A stretch of DNA of 64,000 nt from an uncultured Flavobacteriales bacterium (GCA_937121175.1 CAKZKD010000012.1:1-64000), one strand, 5' to 3'. Positions 44,510 to 54,418 are shown, numbered from the stretch's first letter. Translations and numbers: made by a program. The notes: generated by a model not told the origin, from the letters alone.

Positions 44510-46588
44510 TTACTCACCTTCTATTACCAACTTAAAAACAGCCCCATCCCCAAACTCATATAAAAGCTTAGTTTTTAATTGTTTAGATAACCTTTTTACC
44601 AACCTCAAACCTAGCGTTTTAGGCCTTTCAATTTTCTGAGGGTCTTGAATTCCTGGACCATTATCGCGAATCAAAACCTCCAAGTTATTTTCAATTTTAG
44701 AAATAATTATTGAAATTTTCAGAGTTTTGTTACGAAATGCATATTTGTAACTATTTGTCACCAGCTCATTAATTATTAAACCTAAAGGAACGCTTCTATC
44801 AACATCTAAAGAAAAGTTGCCGCATTCAATAGAAAGTTCTGATTCGGTCGTGCCCCCGAAAGCAGCTTTTATGTGTCCACACAACGACTCAAGATAAGAT
44901 TGTAAATAAACCTCGGCAAGATTTTCTTGCTGATACAATTCTTGGTGAATTAACGCCATAGATTTCACCCGTGCTTGGCCAATGAGTAATTGTTCCTTGC
45001 TCTTTTCATCATCGTTTTGAATCGTTTGTAGTTCGAGTAAGCTACTTACTATTTGTAGGTTATTTTTTACACGGTGGTGAATTTCTTTGAGCAACACTTC
45101 ACGCTCATCATTTTGGGCTGATATTTCGTCTTTTTGCCTCGATAATATGTTGTTTTTTTTCTGATTGGTTCTATAAATCCTAAATCCCGCAAACAGCAGA
45201 CCTAACAGTAAGAAAGTGATAATGATAAACACATTTCTGCGCATTTGTTCAGATTCAATTTTAAGTTGATTTTCAATCTCAAATTCGGCCAGTTGTTTTG
45301 CCGCTGCCGCTCTATCTTCACCTCTTATCTTTTCATATTCAATAGCCGATTGACTTATCGCGGTCTGACGTATTTGATCTTTGTCAAATAATTCGACCTC
45401 TAACGCACGTAACCTCGTTAGATAATTAAGTTCTGCACTCTTATCACTTCGCTTTTTAGCGAGTAAATACAACTGGTTATAGGCATCAATTTGAATAGTT
45501 ATCTCTTTGAATGGTTTTGCCATTTCAATTGATTTTAGAAACAGTGCTTCCGCTCGAGAATATCTTTTCTCACTTAAATATGTCATACCTGACTCAAAAT
45601 ACGCCTCATACAAACCCTTTTTCACAGATTGACTTTCCAATAACTCAATTCCAGCTAGAATGCGTTTGTGCGAAGAGTCATTTTTATTTTGTAGTCGGAA
45701 AACCCGTCCCAATTGTATTTGCGCTTTAGCAAAATCAAACTTGTTATTTGAATTTGATAACTCTGCAGCCGATTGCTTGGCAAAAAGCAAAGCCGAATCT
45801 AAATCTCTTTTTTGTTCATAGACTTTACCTAAACTGTACAACGATTTTCCTAACCGGGCAATATTTCCTCGGTCCTTCGCCGCTGCAACAGACAACTTAT
45901 AATAGTTCAATGCCTGATTTAACTCATCTTGTAAAAAGTAAATATCTCCGTAGTTACTGTAAATGGTAGCCATAAAGCCAGTGTAGTTTTTGCCCAGCGA
46001 AATTTGCTCTGCTTCTTTTAAAAAATCTAAAGCTTGAGGGTATCGAGATTGTAACTTTTCAAGCTCTCCTAGATTTATTAAACATCTGGTAATTCTTACA
46101 TAAGAACTATCTGAAGACGCCGCCTCAAATGCTTTATGGTAAAACAATTTCGCAGAATCTAGACCTCCCAATTCAAGATAGATATTACCAATATCTATAT
46201 GTACTTCCGCTATCCCTGTCGGTATCTTCTTTTTTACAACGAATTCTAAATTCTGGTTTGCTTTTTTCAGTGCTGAATCATACCGAAAAGCATTAGCATG
46301 CAATATGGTTTGAAAATGTAATGCACGGTATTGAAAATAATCCTCTCCAATATTTTCAGCCTGTTTTTCAACCATTTTAGACCAATTCATGCCACTATCG
46401 GGATGAACGTAAGTCCAGTAAAGTGCAATTCTATAATTACATTTTAGGCGGTCTAATTCTGAAGTAGCTGGATTCGACAATAAAGTTCTAAAAGAATCCA
46501 ATTCGAGCTCAATTGCACTATTTAATTGACCATATGATTGAATAAAGCCAAGTAAAGTGAACAGAAAAACATGTACTATGCGCTTCAT
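44510..46588 (-). CDS. TPR sensor histidine kinase (HisKA_2 type)
   Basis: The 692-residue protein has a signal peptide (to about residue 20) and a periplasmic sensor with at least seven TPR units (about 60-400). A coiled coil leads to one transmembrane helix (NVFIIITFLLLGLLFAGFRIY, about 455-475). The cytoplasmic HisKA_2 domain has the phospho-acceptor in LLKEIHHRVKNNLQIVSSLL (His near 504), and the HATPase domain carries N-box INELVTNSYKYAF, G1 RDNGPGI and TLGLRLV. It begins 19 bases after the N-formylglutamate-amidohydrolase-like gene and is followed directly by its LytTR regulator. The TPR sensor suggests it detects a protein partner rather than a small ligand; this is inference. Confidence 0.93.
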   Translation of the reverse strand: MKRIVHVFLFTLLGFIQSYGQLNSAIELELDSFRTLLSNPATSELDRLKCNYRIALYWTYVHPDSGMNWSKMVEKQAENIGEDYFQYRALHFQTILHANAFRYDSALKKANQNLEFVVKKKIPTGIAEVHIDIGNIYLELGGLDSAKLFYHKAFEAASSDSSYVRITRCLINLGELEKLQSRYPQALDFLKEAEQISLGKNYTGFMATIYSNYGDIYFLQDELNQALNYYKLSVAAAKDRGNIARLGKSLYSLGKVYEQKRDLDSALLFAKQSAAELSNSNNKFDFAKAQIQLGRVFRLQNKNDSSHKRILAGIELLESQSVKKGLYEAYFESGMTYLSEKRYSRAEALFLKSIEMAKPFKEITIQIDAYNQLYLLAKKRSDKSAELNYLTRLRALEVELFDKDQIRQTAISQSAIEYEKIRGEDRAAAAKQLAEFEIENQLKIESEQMRRNVFIIITFLLLGLLFAGFRIYRTNQKKNNILSRQKDEISAQNDEREVLLKEIHHRVKNNLQIVSSLLELQTIQNDDEKSKEQLLIGQARVKSMALIHQELYQQENLAEVYLQSYLESLCGHIKAAFGGTTESELSIECGNFSLDVDRSVPLGLIINELVTNSYKYAFRNKTLKISIIISKIENNLEVLIRDNGPGIQDPQKIERPKTLGLRLVKRLSKQLKTKLLYEFGDGAVFKLVIEGE

Positions 46589-46607
46589 TTTTATTTCTCT
46601 AATTCAA

Positions 46608-47765
46608 TTAGTGTTGAATGAGAATTTTTCTTGATTCCATCTTATTATTCTGGTATAAAACCTTGAAAAAATAAAACCCATTATCAATCTCAACATGCTG
46701 AAATGACTTAGGATTTGTAATTGAGCTAACCCTAGTACCAGTGATATTAATTACGTCAATTTTATTAACTTCTTGCGGGTTTTTTATTTGAATGAATACT
46801 TCCCCATTACTTGGGTTCGGGTAAATACGTACATGTTCATTTTTAGCGAACTCTAATGTTTCTAATGTTTCTACTTGGCCTAAAACACTACAATCTAAAT
46901 CCAAACCATAATGAATTTTCATAAAGTCGATAATGGAATGCGCTACATCTCCAGCATACTTATATCGGTTACTTGTTCGTACCATAAACGCCCAATAACT
47001 CTCTAAATGTGTTGCGTCTATTGTTCCACCATGATAGCTACCATGTTTCCAGGTATTCCAACCAGCATAAAAAAAGCCCCCGGAATCTGGTGAAGAAAAA
47101 ATTGGACTTGGTACCGATTTCCAGCCTTTATTGATAAGCATGCCGCCCAAGCTAGTTTTTCCGTTGATTAATTCCAGCAAATCAACCCCTTCATTTGTTG
47201 TTAGATTAACAACCGTGGTGTTCTTTTCTCTGGATAAAATTGCTGAATCTCCTTGATTTAGATAGGCTTTTGAAATACCCAGGCCGACTTCTGTCCACGC
47301 ATCTGAATGCCCGTTGCCGTGCAATTCGAAATAATGACCTTTACCCCAATCTCTGATGACTTTTGCCTTGGCGGAATCGATGTATTCGTGAAATTCGTCC
47401 CACGCTTGCCTTGTCCAAGGGTGATTTCCTGCTGCTTCGGTTTTTTCATGCACAGGGCTAAATTTAGATGCGTGTAAATGATTGATAATGATATGAGGCC
47501 TGCATCCATTCAAAATTTCAGGAATAGAATCTTTGAGCAACAATGTTAACTCCATGGTTCCATTGTCTTTACCCCTATTATGCACGTCTGGTAAGGTATC
47601 AGGTTTCCAATCACCGGCATGTGGAGAGGATAAAATTATGGGTAGGTCGCCAGGTATGTACTCGACATAACGATTGATGCCAAAATAGGATTTGCCAACT
47701 TCGTATTGAGCTGACAAGGAAATCGAACACAACCAAGCAATTATCAGCACCAATAATCTTCTCAT
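46608..47765 (-). CDS. N-formylglutamate-amidohydrolase-like enzyme with type A T9SS tail
   Basis: After a signal peptide (MRRLLVLIIAWLCSISLSAQ) the protein shows the N-formylglutamate amidohydrolase pattern: PIILSSPHAGD, PHIIINHLHASKFSPV and YFELHGNGHS, the histidines and acidic residues being likely zinc ligands. Cytoplasmic members act in histidine degradation. This one is secreted, so an extracellular amide or peptide substrate is more likely. Residues about 310-385 (VRIYPNPSNGEVFIQIKN ... GFYFFKVLYQNNKMESRKILI) form a type A T9SS sorting domain. A consensus promoter places the ATG four bases after the -7 box. It is probably the first gene of a transcript including the kinase and regulator. 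Confidence 0.75.
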   Translation of the reverse strand: MRRLLVLIIAWLCSISLSAQYEVGKSYFGINRYVEYIPGDLPIILSSPHAGDWKPDTLPDVHNRGKDNGTMELTLLLKDSIPEILNGCRPHIIINHLHASKFSPVHEKTEAAGNHPWTRQAWDEFHEYIDSAKAKVIRDWGKGHYFELHGNGHSDAWTEVGLGISKAYLNQGDSAILSREKNTTVVNLTTNEGVDLLELINGKTSLGGMLINKGWKSVPSPIFSSPDSGGFFYAGWNTWKHGSYHGGTIDATHLESYWAFMVRTSNRYKYAGDVAHSIIDFMKIHYGLDLDCSVLGQVETLETLEFAKNEHVRIYPNPSNGEVFIQIKNPQEVNKIDVINITGTRVSSITNPKSFQHVEIDNGFYFFKVLYQNNKMESRKILIQH

Positions 47766-47769
47766 TTGG

Positions 47770-47800
47770 CAAAATTAGTTCACCAAACAGATTACATCAA
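47770..47800 (-). promoter_or_regulatory. Consensus promoter of the amidohydrolase-kinase-regulator genes
   Basis: On the minus strand a TTG (47798-47800) is followed after 20 bases by TAATTTTG (47770-47777), fitting TTG-N17-23-TAnnTTTG. The box ends only four bases before the ATG at 47765, so the message should be leaderless. Confidence 0.7.
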
Positions 47801-47916
47801 CTTTTTATTTTGTTCAAAATAATTCGTTGAGAATTCGTATTTTATTCCTTTATTAGTCGCACAATGGTAATTTCGCACCTCAATTTTTTTAAGTAAAAAA
47901 TCGCTAATAAATATTA

Positions 47917-48825
47917 ATGACACCATTTTCAATAGCAGGAGTTCAAATGCGCGTTAATGCTGGAACCAGCAACGTGCCTATGATGAAACATAAACTCGAT
48001 GTTTTAATGTCCATATATCCCTGGATAGATATGGTATTGTTTTCTGAACTGGCCCCCTTTGGCCCGCTCACTCACAATGCAATGGAATTTCCCAATTCTA
48101 TCGAGGATGAATTTCGTGAAATGGCTAAAAAACATAACGTCTGGTTGATTCCAGGCTCTATGTTTCAAAAAAAACATGGTAAAATATACAATACCTCTTC
48201 GGTTATTAATCCTCAAGGAGAAGTAATAGGACGGTACGATAAAATGTTCCCTTTCCTTCCTTACGAAGAAGGTGTAGCTAATGGCGAAGAATTCATGATT
48301 TTTGATGTACCGAATGTTGGTAAATTCGGAATGTCAATCTGCTACGATATGTGGTTTCCAGAAACGTCAAGAACTTTAGCTGCTCATGGAGTTGAAGTTA
48401 TTCTTCATCCTTCATTAACTGGTACCATTGATAGAGACATTGAGCTGGCGAACGCACAGGCCACAGCTGCAATTAACCAGTGTTTTGTAATCGACATCAA
48501 TGGATTGGCAGATGGTGGAACTGGAAGGTCAATTGTTTGTGGTCCCGATGGAAGGATAATGTATCAGGCAAGCACAGGGCCAGAATTCATTCCGATAGAA
48601 ATTGATATGGATAGAGTGCGTAGTAGTCGTGATCGAGGTGTACTTAGATTGGGGCAAACACTAAAGTCGTTTAGAGATCACAAAAAGGTTTTTGATGTTT
48701 ACAATCCGGAAAAGCCGCTTCCGTATTTGGATTCATTAGGCCCTCTCTTAAAACCAACTCAAGCAAATAGAACTGCAAACCTTGATGTTATAGAACAACA
48801 CCCTGCGGATGAACTGGACGAATAA
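47917..48825 (+). CDS. Carbon-nitrogen hydrolase (nitrilase superfamily)
   Basis: This 302-residue cytoplasmic amidase has the superfamily catalytic triad: Glu44 (LFSELAPFG), Lys109 (GRYDKMFPF) and Cys142 (MSICYDMWFPE). It probably hydrolyses an amide or carbamoyl-amine. The stop codon shares a base with the ATG of the following decarboxylase-like gene, indicating joint translation. In polyamine pathways, N-carbamoylputrescine amidase belongs to this superfamily and an arginine decarboxylase precedes it, so a related amine pathway is a reasonable inference but not shown. A near-consensus -7 box TAATTTCG lies at 47868-47875. Confidence 0.88.
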   Translation: MTPFSIAGVQMRVNAGTSNVPMMKHKLDVLMSIYPWIDMVLFSELAPFGPLTHNAMEFPNSIEDEFREMAKKHNVWLIPGSMFQKKHGKIYNTSSVINPQGEVIGRYDKMFPFLPYEEGVANGEEFMIFDVPNVGKFGMSICYDMWFPETSRTLAAHGVEVILHPSLTGTIDRDIELANAQATAAINQCFVIDINGLADGGTGRSIVCGPDGRIMYQASTGPEFIPIEIDMDRVRSSRDRGVLRLGQTLKSFRDHKKVFDVYNPEKPLPYLDSLGPLLKPTQANRTANLDVIEQHPADELDE

Positions 48826-51518
48826 TGGATGTAGCAAAAAAAATAGCAGACGATAAACGATCAAAAGAAAAGGACTATTACACGATAGCTCAACTAAGAT
48901 ACGAGCGTTGGAGCGAGCTAAAAGAACTGGCATCAAAACTTAAGAGAAATAAAGAAGGAGAAATTTCTACCTTAAAAGAAAGAGCTGATGAGGTTTTTAA
49001 AGATTTAGGTGTCATTGAAAAATACTGGGCTTATCCTGGAACCAATCGGATCAATGAACTAAAAGCCTTTTGTAGAAAGGATGAATTTTCGCAGCTGCAC
49101 CAAAACACCTCTCGAATTCTCAGGCATTTAGTAAGTGAAGCTTACCGCTATAACCCTGGAAAACTTGAAAATATTGAGCTCTTTAACGATGAGGTCGAGG
49201 AGCCCGAAGAGCGTCCAAATCAACATTATTTCGAGACGCTATTCGTTGATGACATTGCTGCCCATGACGAAGCAGATTTAAAGGAAAAATTAGCTCGACT
49301 TAGAGACCCAAAAGACCAATTTGTTTACAACCCAGTTGTGGTGAAGAGCTTTGAAGACGCTATTATTTCAGTGTTATTCAATTACAACATTCAAGTAGTT
49401 GTTATTCGATATGACATTCTTGTAAAATCAGCAAACCGTCTTAAAATATTGCGACCTTTCATTAGTTCTTTAAGCGGCTTAGATTATGCCAACCTTGAAC
49501 AAGAAGAATTGGCAACTTATCTCGCTTGGAGTATTAAGAAACTAAGACCCGAATTGGATATCTACTATGTGACCAATCACTCTTTAATGGATCTGAGCGA
49601 TACCGTAGTCTCTACTTTCAGGCGTATTTTTTACCGTCAAGAAGATTTACAGGAATTACACCTCAGTATTCACCGTGGTCTTTATGAGCGTTTTGAAGCA
49701 CCGTTTTTTAAAGCACTCACCGAATATGCGTCAAAACCTACTTCCGTATTTCACGCTATGCCAATATCTAGAGGCAACTCTATTTACAAAAGCTTTTGGA
49801 TTCGTGATTTTGGCGACTTTTATGGAAGAAACCTTTTCTTGGCAGAAACCTCTGCAACCACAGGGGGGTTAGATAGTCTTTTGCAACCTACTGGCCCATT
49901 AAAAAAGGCTCAAGAAATGGCGGCAAAAGCTTTTGGTTCAAGGCACACCTACTTCGTTACCAACGGAACCAGTACTGCTAACAAAATTGTGCAGCAGGCG
50001 GTTGTAAAACCTGGCGATTACGTACTCATTGACCGAGATTGTCATAAATCTCATCATTATTCTCAAGTACTTTCAGGCGGATTCCCAATTTACTTAGACT
50101 CCTACCCTATTCCAGAATTTAGCATGTATGGTGCTGTACCTCTTTCTGAGATTAAGGAAAAGTTGCTGCTCATGAAGAGCAAAGGAAAACTGGACGAAGT
50201 AAAAATGTTAGTGCTTACCAATTGCACGTTCGACGGATTAGTTTACAACGTGGAAAAAGTAATGCAAGAAGTATTGGCCATTAAACCCGATATGGTTTTC
50301 TTATGGGACGAGGCTTGGTATGGGTTTGCAGCCTTTACCCACACCTACCGAAAGCGATCGGCGATGTACGTTGCACGTAAATTGCGATACCGCTATTTAT
50401 CCGAAGGCTATAAAAAACAGTACAAAGAACACATCAAAACTTTGGGCGAAGGTGAAATTCCTTTAATGCCAGACCCTTCTAAAGTTGTGGTACGATGTTA
50501 CTCTACCCAATCCACACATAAAACACTTACGAGCATGCGTCAAGGCTCTATGATTCATGTTTATGATGAAGATTTCCCGAAAAAGAAAGATGCTTTCTTA
50601 GAAGCGTACATGACACATACTTCAACTTCTGCGAATTACCAAATTCTTGCTTCCATGGATGTTGGCCGACGTCAGGTGCAATTTGAAGGGTTCGAAATGG
50701 TAGAGAAATGCATTGAACTGAGCATGATTTTGCGTGCTAAAATCAATGATAACCCACAGCTAAAGAAGTACTTCGATGTATTGACCATTGAGAATTTTAT
50801 TCCAGAAAAATACCGACAATCAAAATTGAACGAATACTACGATTCGAAAAAAGGTTGGAATCGATTAGAGAAAGCTTGGGGCGAAGATGAATTTGTCTTA
50901 GACCCAACAAAAATCAACCTGCACATTGGTCGGACTGGCGTTGATGGAGATACATTCAAGAATCGTTTTTTGATGGATAAATTCAATATCCAAATCAATA
51001 AAACATCAAGAAATTCAGTGCTCTTTATGACCAACATTGGCACCACTCGAGGTAGCATTGCCTACTTGGTTTCTGTGCTCTTGCAGATAGCCAAAGAATT
51101 GGACGAAGAGAAGAAAAGTTATACCAAAACGGAAGCTAGAATTCGACAGAATCAGATTAAAAGCCTATGCGAAGATTTCCCAGCACTACCTGATTTCAGT
51201 GCTTTTCATGAAGTATTCAGGCAAAAATCTGACGTACCTGGTGGAGACATTCGAAGAGCATATTATTTAGCTTACGATGAAGAGAATTATGATTTTATAC
51301 CATTACAAAAGTGCCTTGAAACTGTCAAAAATGGAAAGACCGTCGTTTCTTGTGCTTTTGTAATTCCATATCCTCCGGGTTTCCCTGTATTGGTTCCAGG
51401 CCAAATAATAAGTGAAGAAATACTCGAATTTATGCTAGCACTAGATGTCAAGGAAATTCATGGATTTCAGCCTGATTTAGGTTTGCAGGTGTTTAGAGAT
51501 GAGGCTTTAAAAAAGTAA
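48825..51518 (+). CDS. Orn/Lys/Arg decarboxylase-like PLP enzyme
   Basis: This large (897-residue) fold-type I PLP enzyme has an N-terminal region of about 350 residues that I do not recognise, helical with a possible receiver/wing-like part around 150-290. The PLP domain follows: TGGLDSLLQPTGPLKKAQ, FVTNGTSTANKIV, DRDCHKSHHYS, FLWDEAWYGFA, and the Schiff-base lysine Lys566 in STQSTHKTLTSMRQG. The C-terminal Orn/Lys/Arg decarboxylase domain holds CAFVIPYPPGFPVLVPGQ. These features put it in the Orn/Lys/Arg decarboxylase family; arginine or lysine decarboxylation is likely, but the substrate is unproven. It is coupled to the nitrilase-family gene by a one-base overlap (TAATG). Confidence 0.88.
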   Translation: MDVAKKIADDKRSKEKDYYTIAQLRYERWSELKELASKLKRNKEGEISTLKERADEVFKDLGVIEKYWAYPGTNRINELKAFCRKDEFSQLHQNTSRILRHLVSEAYRYNPGKLENIELFNDEVEEPEERPNQHYFETLFVDDIAAHDEADLKEKLARLRDPKDQFVYNPVVVKSFEDAIISVLFNYNIQVVVIRYDILVKSANRLKILRPFISSLSGLDYANLEQEELATYLAWSIKKLRPELDIYYVTNHSLMDLSDTVVSTFRRIFYRQEDLQELHLSIHRGLYERFEAPFFKALTEYASKPTSVFHAMPISRGNSIYKSFWIRDFGDFYGRNLFLAETSATTGGLDSLLQPTGPLKKAQEMAAKAFGSRHTYFVTNGTSTANKIVQQAVVKPGDYVLIDRDCHKSHHYSQVLSGGFPIYLDSYPIPEFSMYGAVPLSEIKEKLLLMKSKGKLDEVKMLVLTNCTFDGLVYNVEKVMQEVLAIKPDMVFLWDEAWYGFAAFTHTYRKRSAMYVARKLRYRYLSEGYKKQYKEHIKTLGEGEIPLMPDPSKVVVRCYSTQSTHKTLTSMRQGSMIHVYDEDFPKKKDAFLEAYMTHTSTSANYQILASMDVGRRQVQFEGFEMVEKCIELSMILRAKINDNPQLKKYFDVLTIENFIPEKYRQSKLNEYYDSKKGWNRLEKAWGEDEFVLDPTKINLHIGRTGVDGDTFKNRFLMDKFNIQINKTSRNSVLFMTNIGTTRGSIAYLVSVLLQIAKELDEEKKSYTKTEARIRQNQIKSLCEDFPALPDFSAFHEVFRQKSDVPGGDIRRAYYLAYDEENYDFIPLQKCLETVKNGKTVVSCAFVIPYPPGFPVLVPGQIISEEILEFMLALDVKEIHGFQPDLGLQVFRDEALKK

Positions 51519-51583
51519 TTTTGGTCAGGTAGAATGGGAAAACCTAAAGAGGTTATTCTAATACAAATTCTGCAAGGGTAACT

Positions 51584-54418
51584 ATGACCGAGTTTTTCAA
51601 TAAGCTGAATTTAAAAAGTGAGTATATATCAAGTTCACTTTTTATTACCCTGCTTGGGTTGTTACAGCTTTATGGAAACACTGGCTTTGAGCTTTCAGAA
51701 CTATCTAAGCTTTACCTTAGTGAGGCAACTTTAAATGGAGTTGATATTGGCAAAAGAATCAAGCTGTTTTATGGCGTTATCTTTTCTTTTATTATTCTGT
51801 TTTTTCTGTGTTACAAATTACATGAGTTTCTAAAAAAGCATTTTCACTTCAATTCAAACCAGTGGAATACGCTAAAAGTTATTTGTGGCATTGGCTCCGT
51901 GCTTATTCTTACCCACGTTTTCGGAGTTCAAAACGAAGCATTAATTGGTTTGATAGCATTTTTTACGGCATGGTTCTATGTGGTTTTTGTACTGCAGCGA
52001 AAACAACTAGTTCCTCGAATCTTAGGTCAACCTTTATTGCATTTAAGGTTGCTTGTGCTTACCATTATTCTGTCAGGTTCAATTCTCTTTATTAACAACT
52101 CAACACCCTTTTTCGTAAACTCAGGAGCTATTTCCTTTTCAGTATTATTTCTGCTTTTAGTAGCCAGCTTTACTCTTGTATATAAGTACGTTAAACTGAG
52201 CCCCAATCGCATTTTTTCATTTTGTTATCCACTAGCTTTAGTTCCTATTTTTCTGTTTCTCTCAATTGAAATGCAGTTTTTACTAAAACAAAAGGCTGGT
52301 GAGTTTATTCCTTACAAATGGCTATTTATAGGCCTTTCTGCGTTTTCATTACTTGCTTGGGCTTTATATGTTTTGGTAAGTAAAAAACGGTTTTTTGCTC
52401 CAAGGGCATTCCAACAATTTATTGTTCCTGCAGCCTTGCTTACTTTTATTTTATTAGTAGAATACATGCCAATTATTTCGCAGCCAACAGAACTTTTCGA
52501 ACTGGCTAATCCTGCGATTGCTCAACTAAGAATTTTTAGATTTAATGAAATACCGTTTCTGGATTTTGTCTCGTCACACATGTTTTCAGAACAATGGTAT
52601 GGTATTATTTACCATTCTCTGTTCGGTTTTACCGGAACAATGGAGTTTATGGTGTACCAATTTTTTGACAGTATTATTTATTATTTCATTATTTATTTCT
52701 TACTGCTCAACCTGTTTCGCTCAGCGATTAATTCGTTGATTTTCATTCTCACATTCCCCTTTCTTCCAGAACTATTTCACATATACCTAATTACAGGGGT
52801 ACTAGCCTATTTCTTGATTCAAAAAGCGGTTCAAACACAAAGTGGTAAAAACTACTTTTTTGTATTCATGGGCTTATCCTTCTTATGTTTTTGGCGGTTG
52901 GATACCGGAGTTGCTTCCGTATTCTCCAGCTTAGTATTTTTTCCAATTACCTATTATTCCCAAAACATTAGACCTAAATTGTCAGCGATAGTAAACGGGA
53001 TGGCTTCGTTTTCTTTCTTGGTAGCATTGATTCTTTGCGTACTTATATCCATAACCAACGCAGATTATGTATTTGGAAACATCGCTACAGCCTTACACTA
53101 TTTTGGAGGAAGCCAGGCACATGGTTTAAGCTGGTTAACCGACAATTACAACCAACAGTATTTTGTCCACCATATTGTGTTTCCATTAATCGCTGTGATT
53201 ATCATTATTATTTCGGCATTACAGGCTAGAATAAGCACAAGTCCAATCAATCGATATTTGCTTTCAGCAGGAATATTTTTGTTGCTTATCTATCTCTTCA
53301 ACTTCCAAAGAGGACTCGTGCGTCATGGTTTCATGGAGAAACAAGATTTTCACTTGTTATCGACCCTATTTCTTGGGCTAAGTTTTTTCTTAGTTGCACA
53401 ACTTAAAAAAGTGAAGAGAAAAATGGCTTTTTTACCACTTTTCACAATTGGCTTTTTCGGTATTCTCGCATTTAAATATTACCCCATTGATAAAAACAAA
53501 AACAACTTTAATAAATTCCTGACTCAGCCTACAATTGCTGGATTAGACCATCAATTCAATGACAGTTTCGAAGGTAGAGTTCAGAATTCTCAATCATTTG
53601 CCCTAGACACTTATTTGGACCTAAAACAATTTATGGACGAAAACCTTAGTCCAAACCAAACATTCTTTGACTTTTCGAATACACCAATGCTTTATTATTA
53701 TTGTGAGCGACAAGTTCCTTCCTACTTCTGTCAGAACCTACAAAACACGGTTGACGAATACTTACAAGTTGAACAACTAAAATTACTTTCAACCGAATTG
53801 ACTCCGATAATCATTTATTCGAACTACCCTGAGACTTGGTGGGATGCAACTGATGGCGTACCAAACGCCATTCGACAAAATTTGATTGCAGAATTTATTC
53901 ATAAAAATTATCAGCCACACAGCATTATTAACAATAAAAATATTTGGATTGCAAAAGGGTTAACAATCAGTTCTTTGATGCTGGATAGCTCTATAATTGC
54001 CAAACCTAAAACCTATAAATACAGAGAAGCCGCAAGATATTTAGCGCATTTTTTTGAATCTGATTCCAATGGTCGTTATATGTCAATTCCTAAGGCATTT
54101 TCACTTACTAAGGACACATTCAAACACCAATATTACTCTGTAAATCAATCGATTAAGAAACTAGAAAGGGTTTTAATAAAAGTAGAGTTTGCAGAGTCAA
54201 AAGGAAAACAAACTTTCGAAATTGACCTCTTTGAAGACAGCATGAAATTGGGAACAACCTCATTCGAAACAAAACGAAATCATTTAAATTACCTCGTTCC
54301 AATCAGCAATCATTTTGTGTGGTTTAATGCCAATGTAACTCACCTAAGAGTTTCAAAGTCAAGTGACATTCAAATTCATAGTTTTAGCGGTTACAAAGAC
54401 TTGAGAAGTGAATACTAG
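51584..54418 (+). CDS. Large polytopic membrane protein, GT-C-like architecture
   Basis: The 944-residue protein has about 14-16 hydrophobic segments between residues 15 and 640, followed by a soluble C-terminal region of about 300 residues facing one side. The order of a long multi-pass membrane part then a soluble domain is that of GT-C polyprenyl-phosphate-sugar glycosyltransferases, but I do not see a firm catalytic motif. The C-terminal domain has aromatic motifs (NTPMLYYYCERQVPSYF, IIYSNYPETWWDA). It overlaps the downstream GT9 gene by 11 bases, which supports a role in surface glycan synthesis. It could also be an O-antigen-type ligase or an unrelated transporter. Confidence 0.6.
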   Translation: MTEFFNKLNLKSEYISSSLFITLLGLLQLYGNTGFELSELSKLYLSEATLNGVDIGKRIKLFYGVIFSFIILFFLCYKLHEFLKKHFHFNSNQWNTLKVICGIGSVLILTHVFGVQNEALIGLIAFFTAWFYVVFVLQRKQLVPRILGQPLLHLRLLVLTIILSGSILFINNSTPFFVNSGAISFSVLFLLLVASFTLVYKYVKLSPNRIFSFCYPLALVPIFLFLSIEMQFLLKQKAGEFIPYKWLFIGLSAFSLLAWALYVLVSKKRFFAPRAFQQFIVPAALLTFILLVEYMPIISQPTELFELANPAIAQLRIFRFNEIPFLDFVSSHMFSEQWYGIIYHSLFGFTGTMEFMVYQFFDSIIYYFIIYFLLLNLFRSAINSLIFILTFPFLPELFHIYLITGVLAYFLIQKAVQTQSGKNYFFVFMGLSFLCFWRLDTGVASVFSSLVFFPITYYSQNIRPKLSAIVNGMASFSFLVALILCVLISITNADYVFGNIATALHYFGGSQAHGLSWLTDNYNQQYFVHHIVFPLIAVIIIIISALQARISTSPINRYLLSAGIFLLLIYLFNFQRGLVRHGFMEKQDFHLLSTLFLGLSFFLVAQLKKVKRKMAFLPLFTIGFFGILAFKYYPIDKNKNNFNKFLTQPTIAGLDHQFNDSFEGRVQNSQSFALDTYLDLKQFMDENLSPNQTFFDFSNTPMLYYYCERQVPSYFCQNLQNTVDEYLQVEQLKLLSTELTPIIIYSNYPETWWDATDGVPNAIRQNLIAEFIHKNYQPHSIINNKNIWIAKGLTISSLMLDSSIIAKPKTYKYREAARYLAHFFESDSNGRYMSIPKAFSLTKDTFKHQYYSVNQSIKKLERVLIKVEFAESKGKQTFEIDLFEDSMKLGTTSFETKRNHLNYLVPISNHFVWFNANVTHLRVSKSSDIQIHSFSGYKDLRSEY

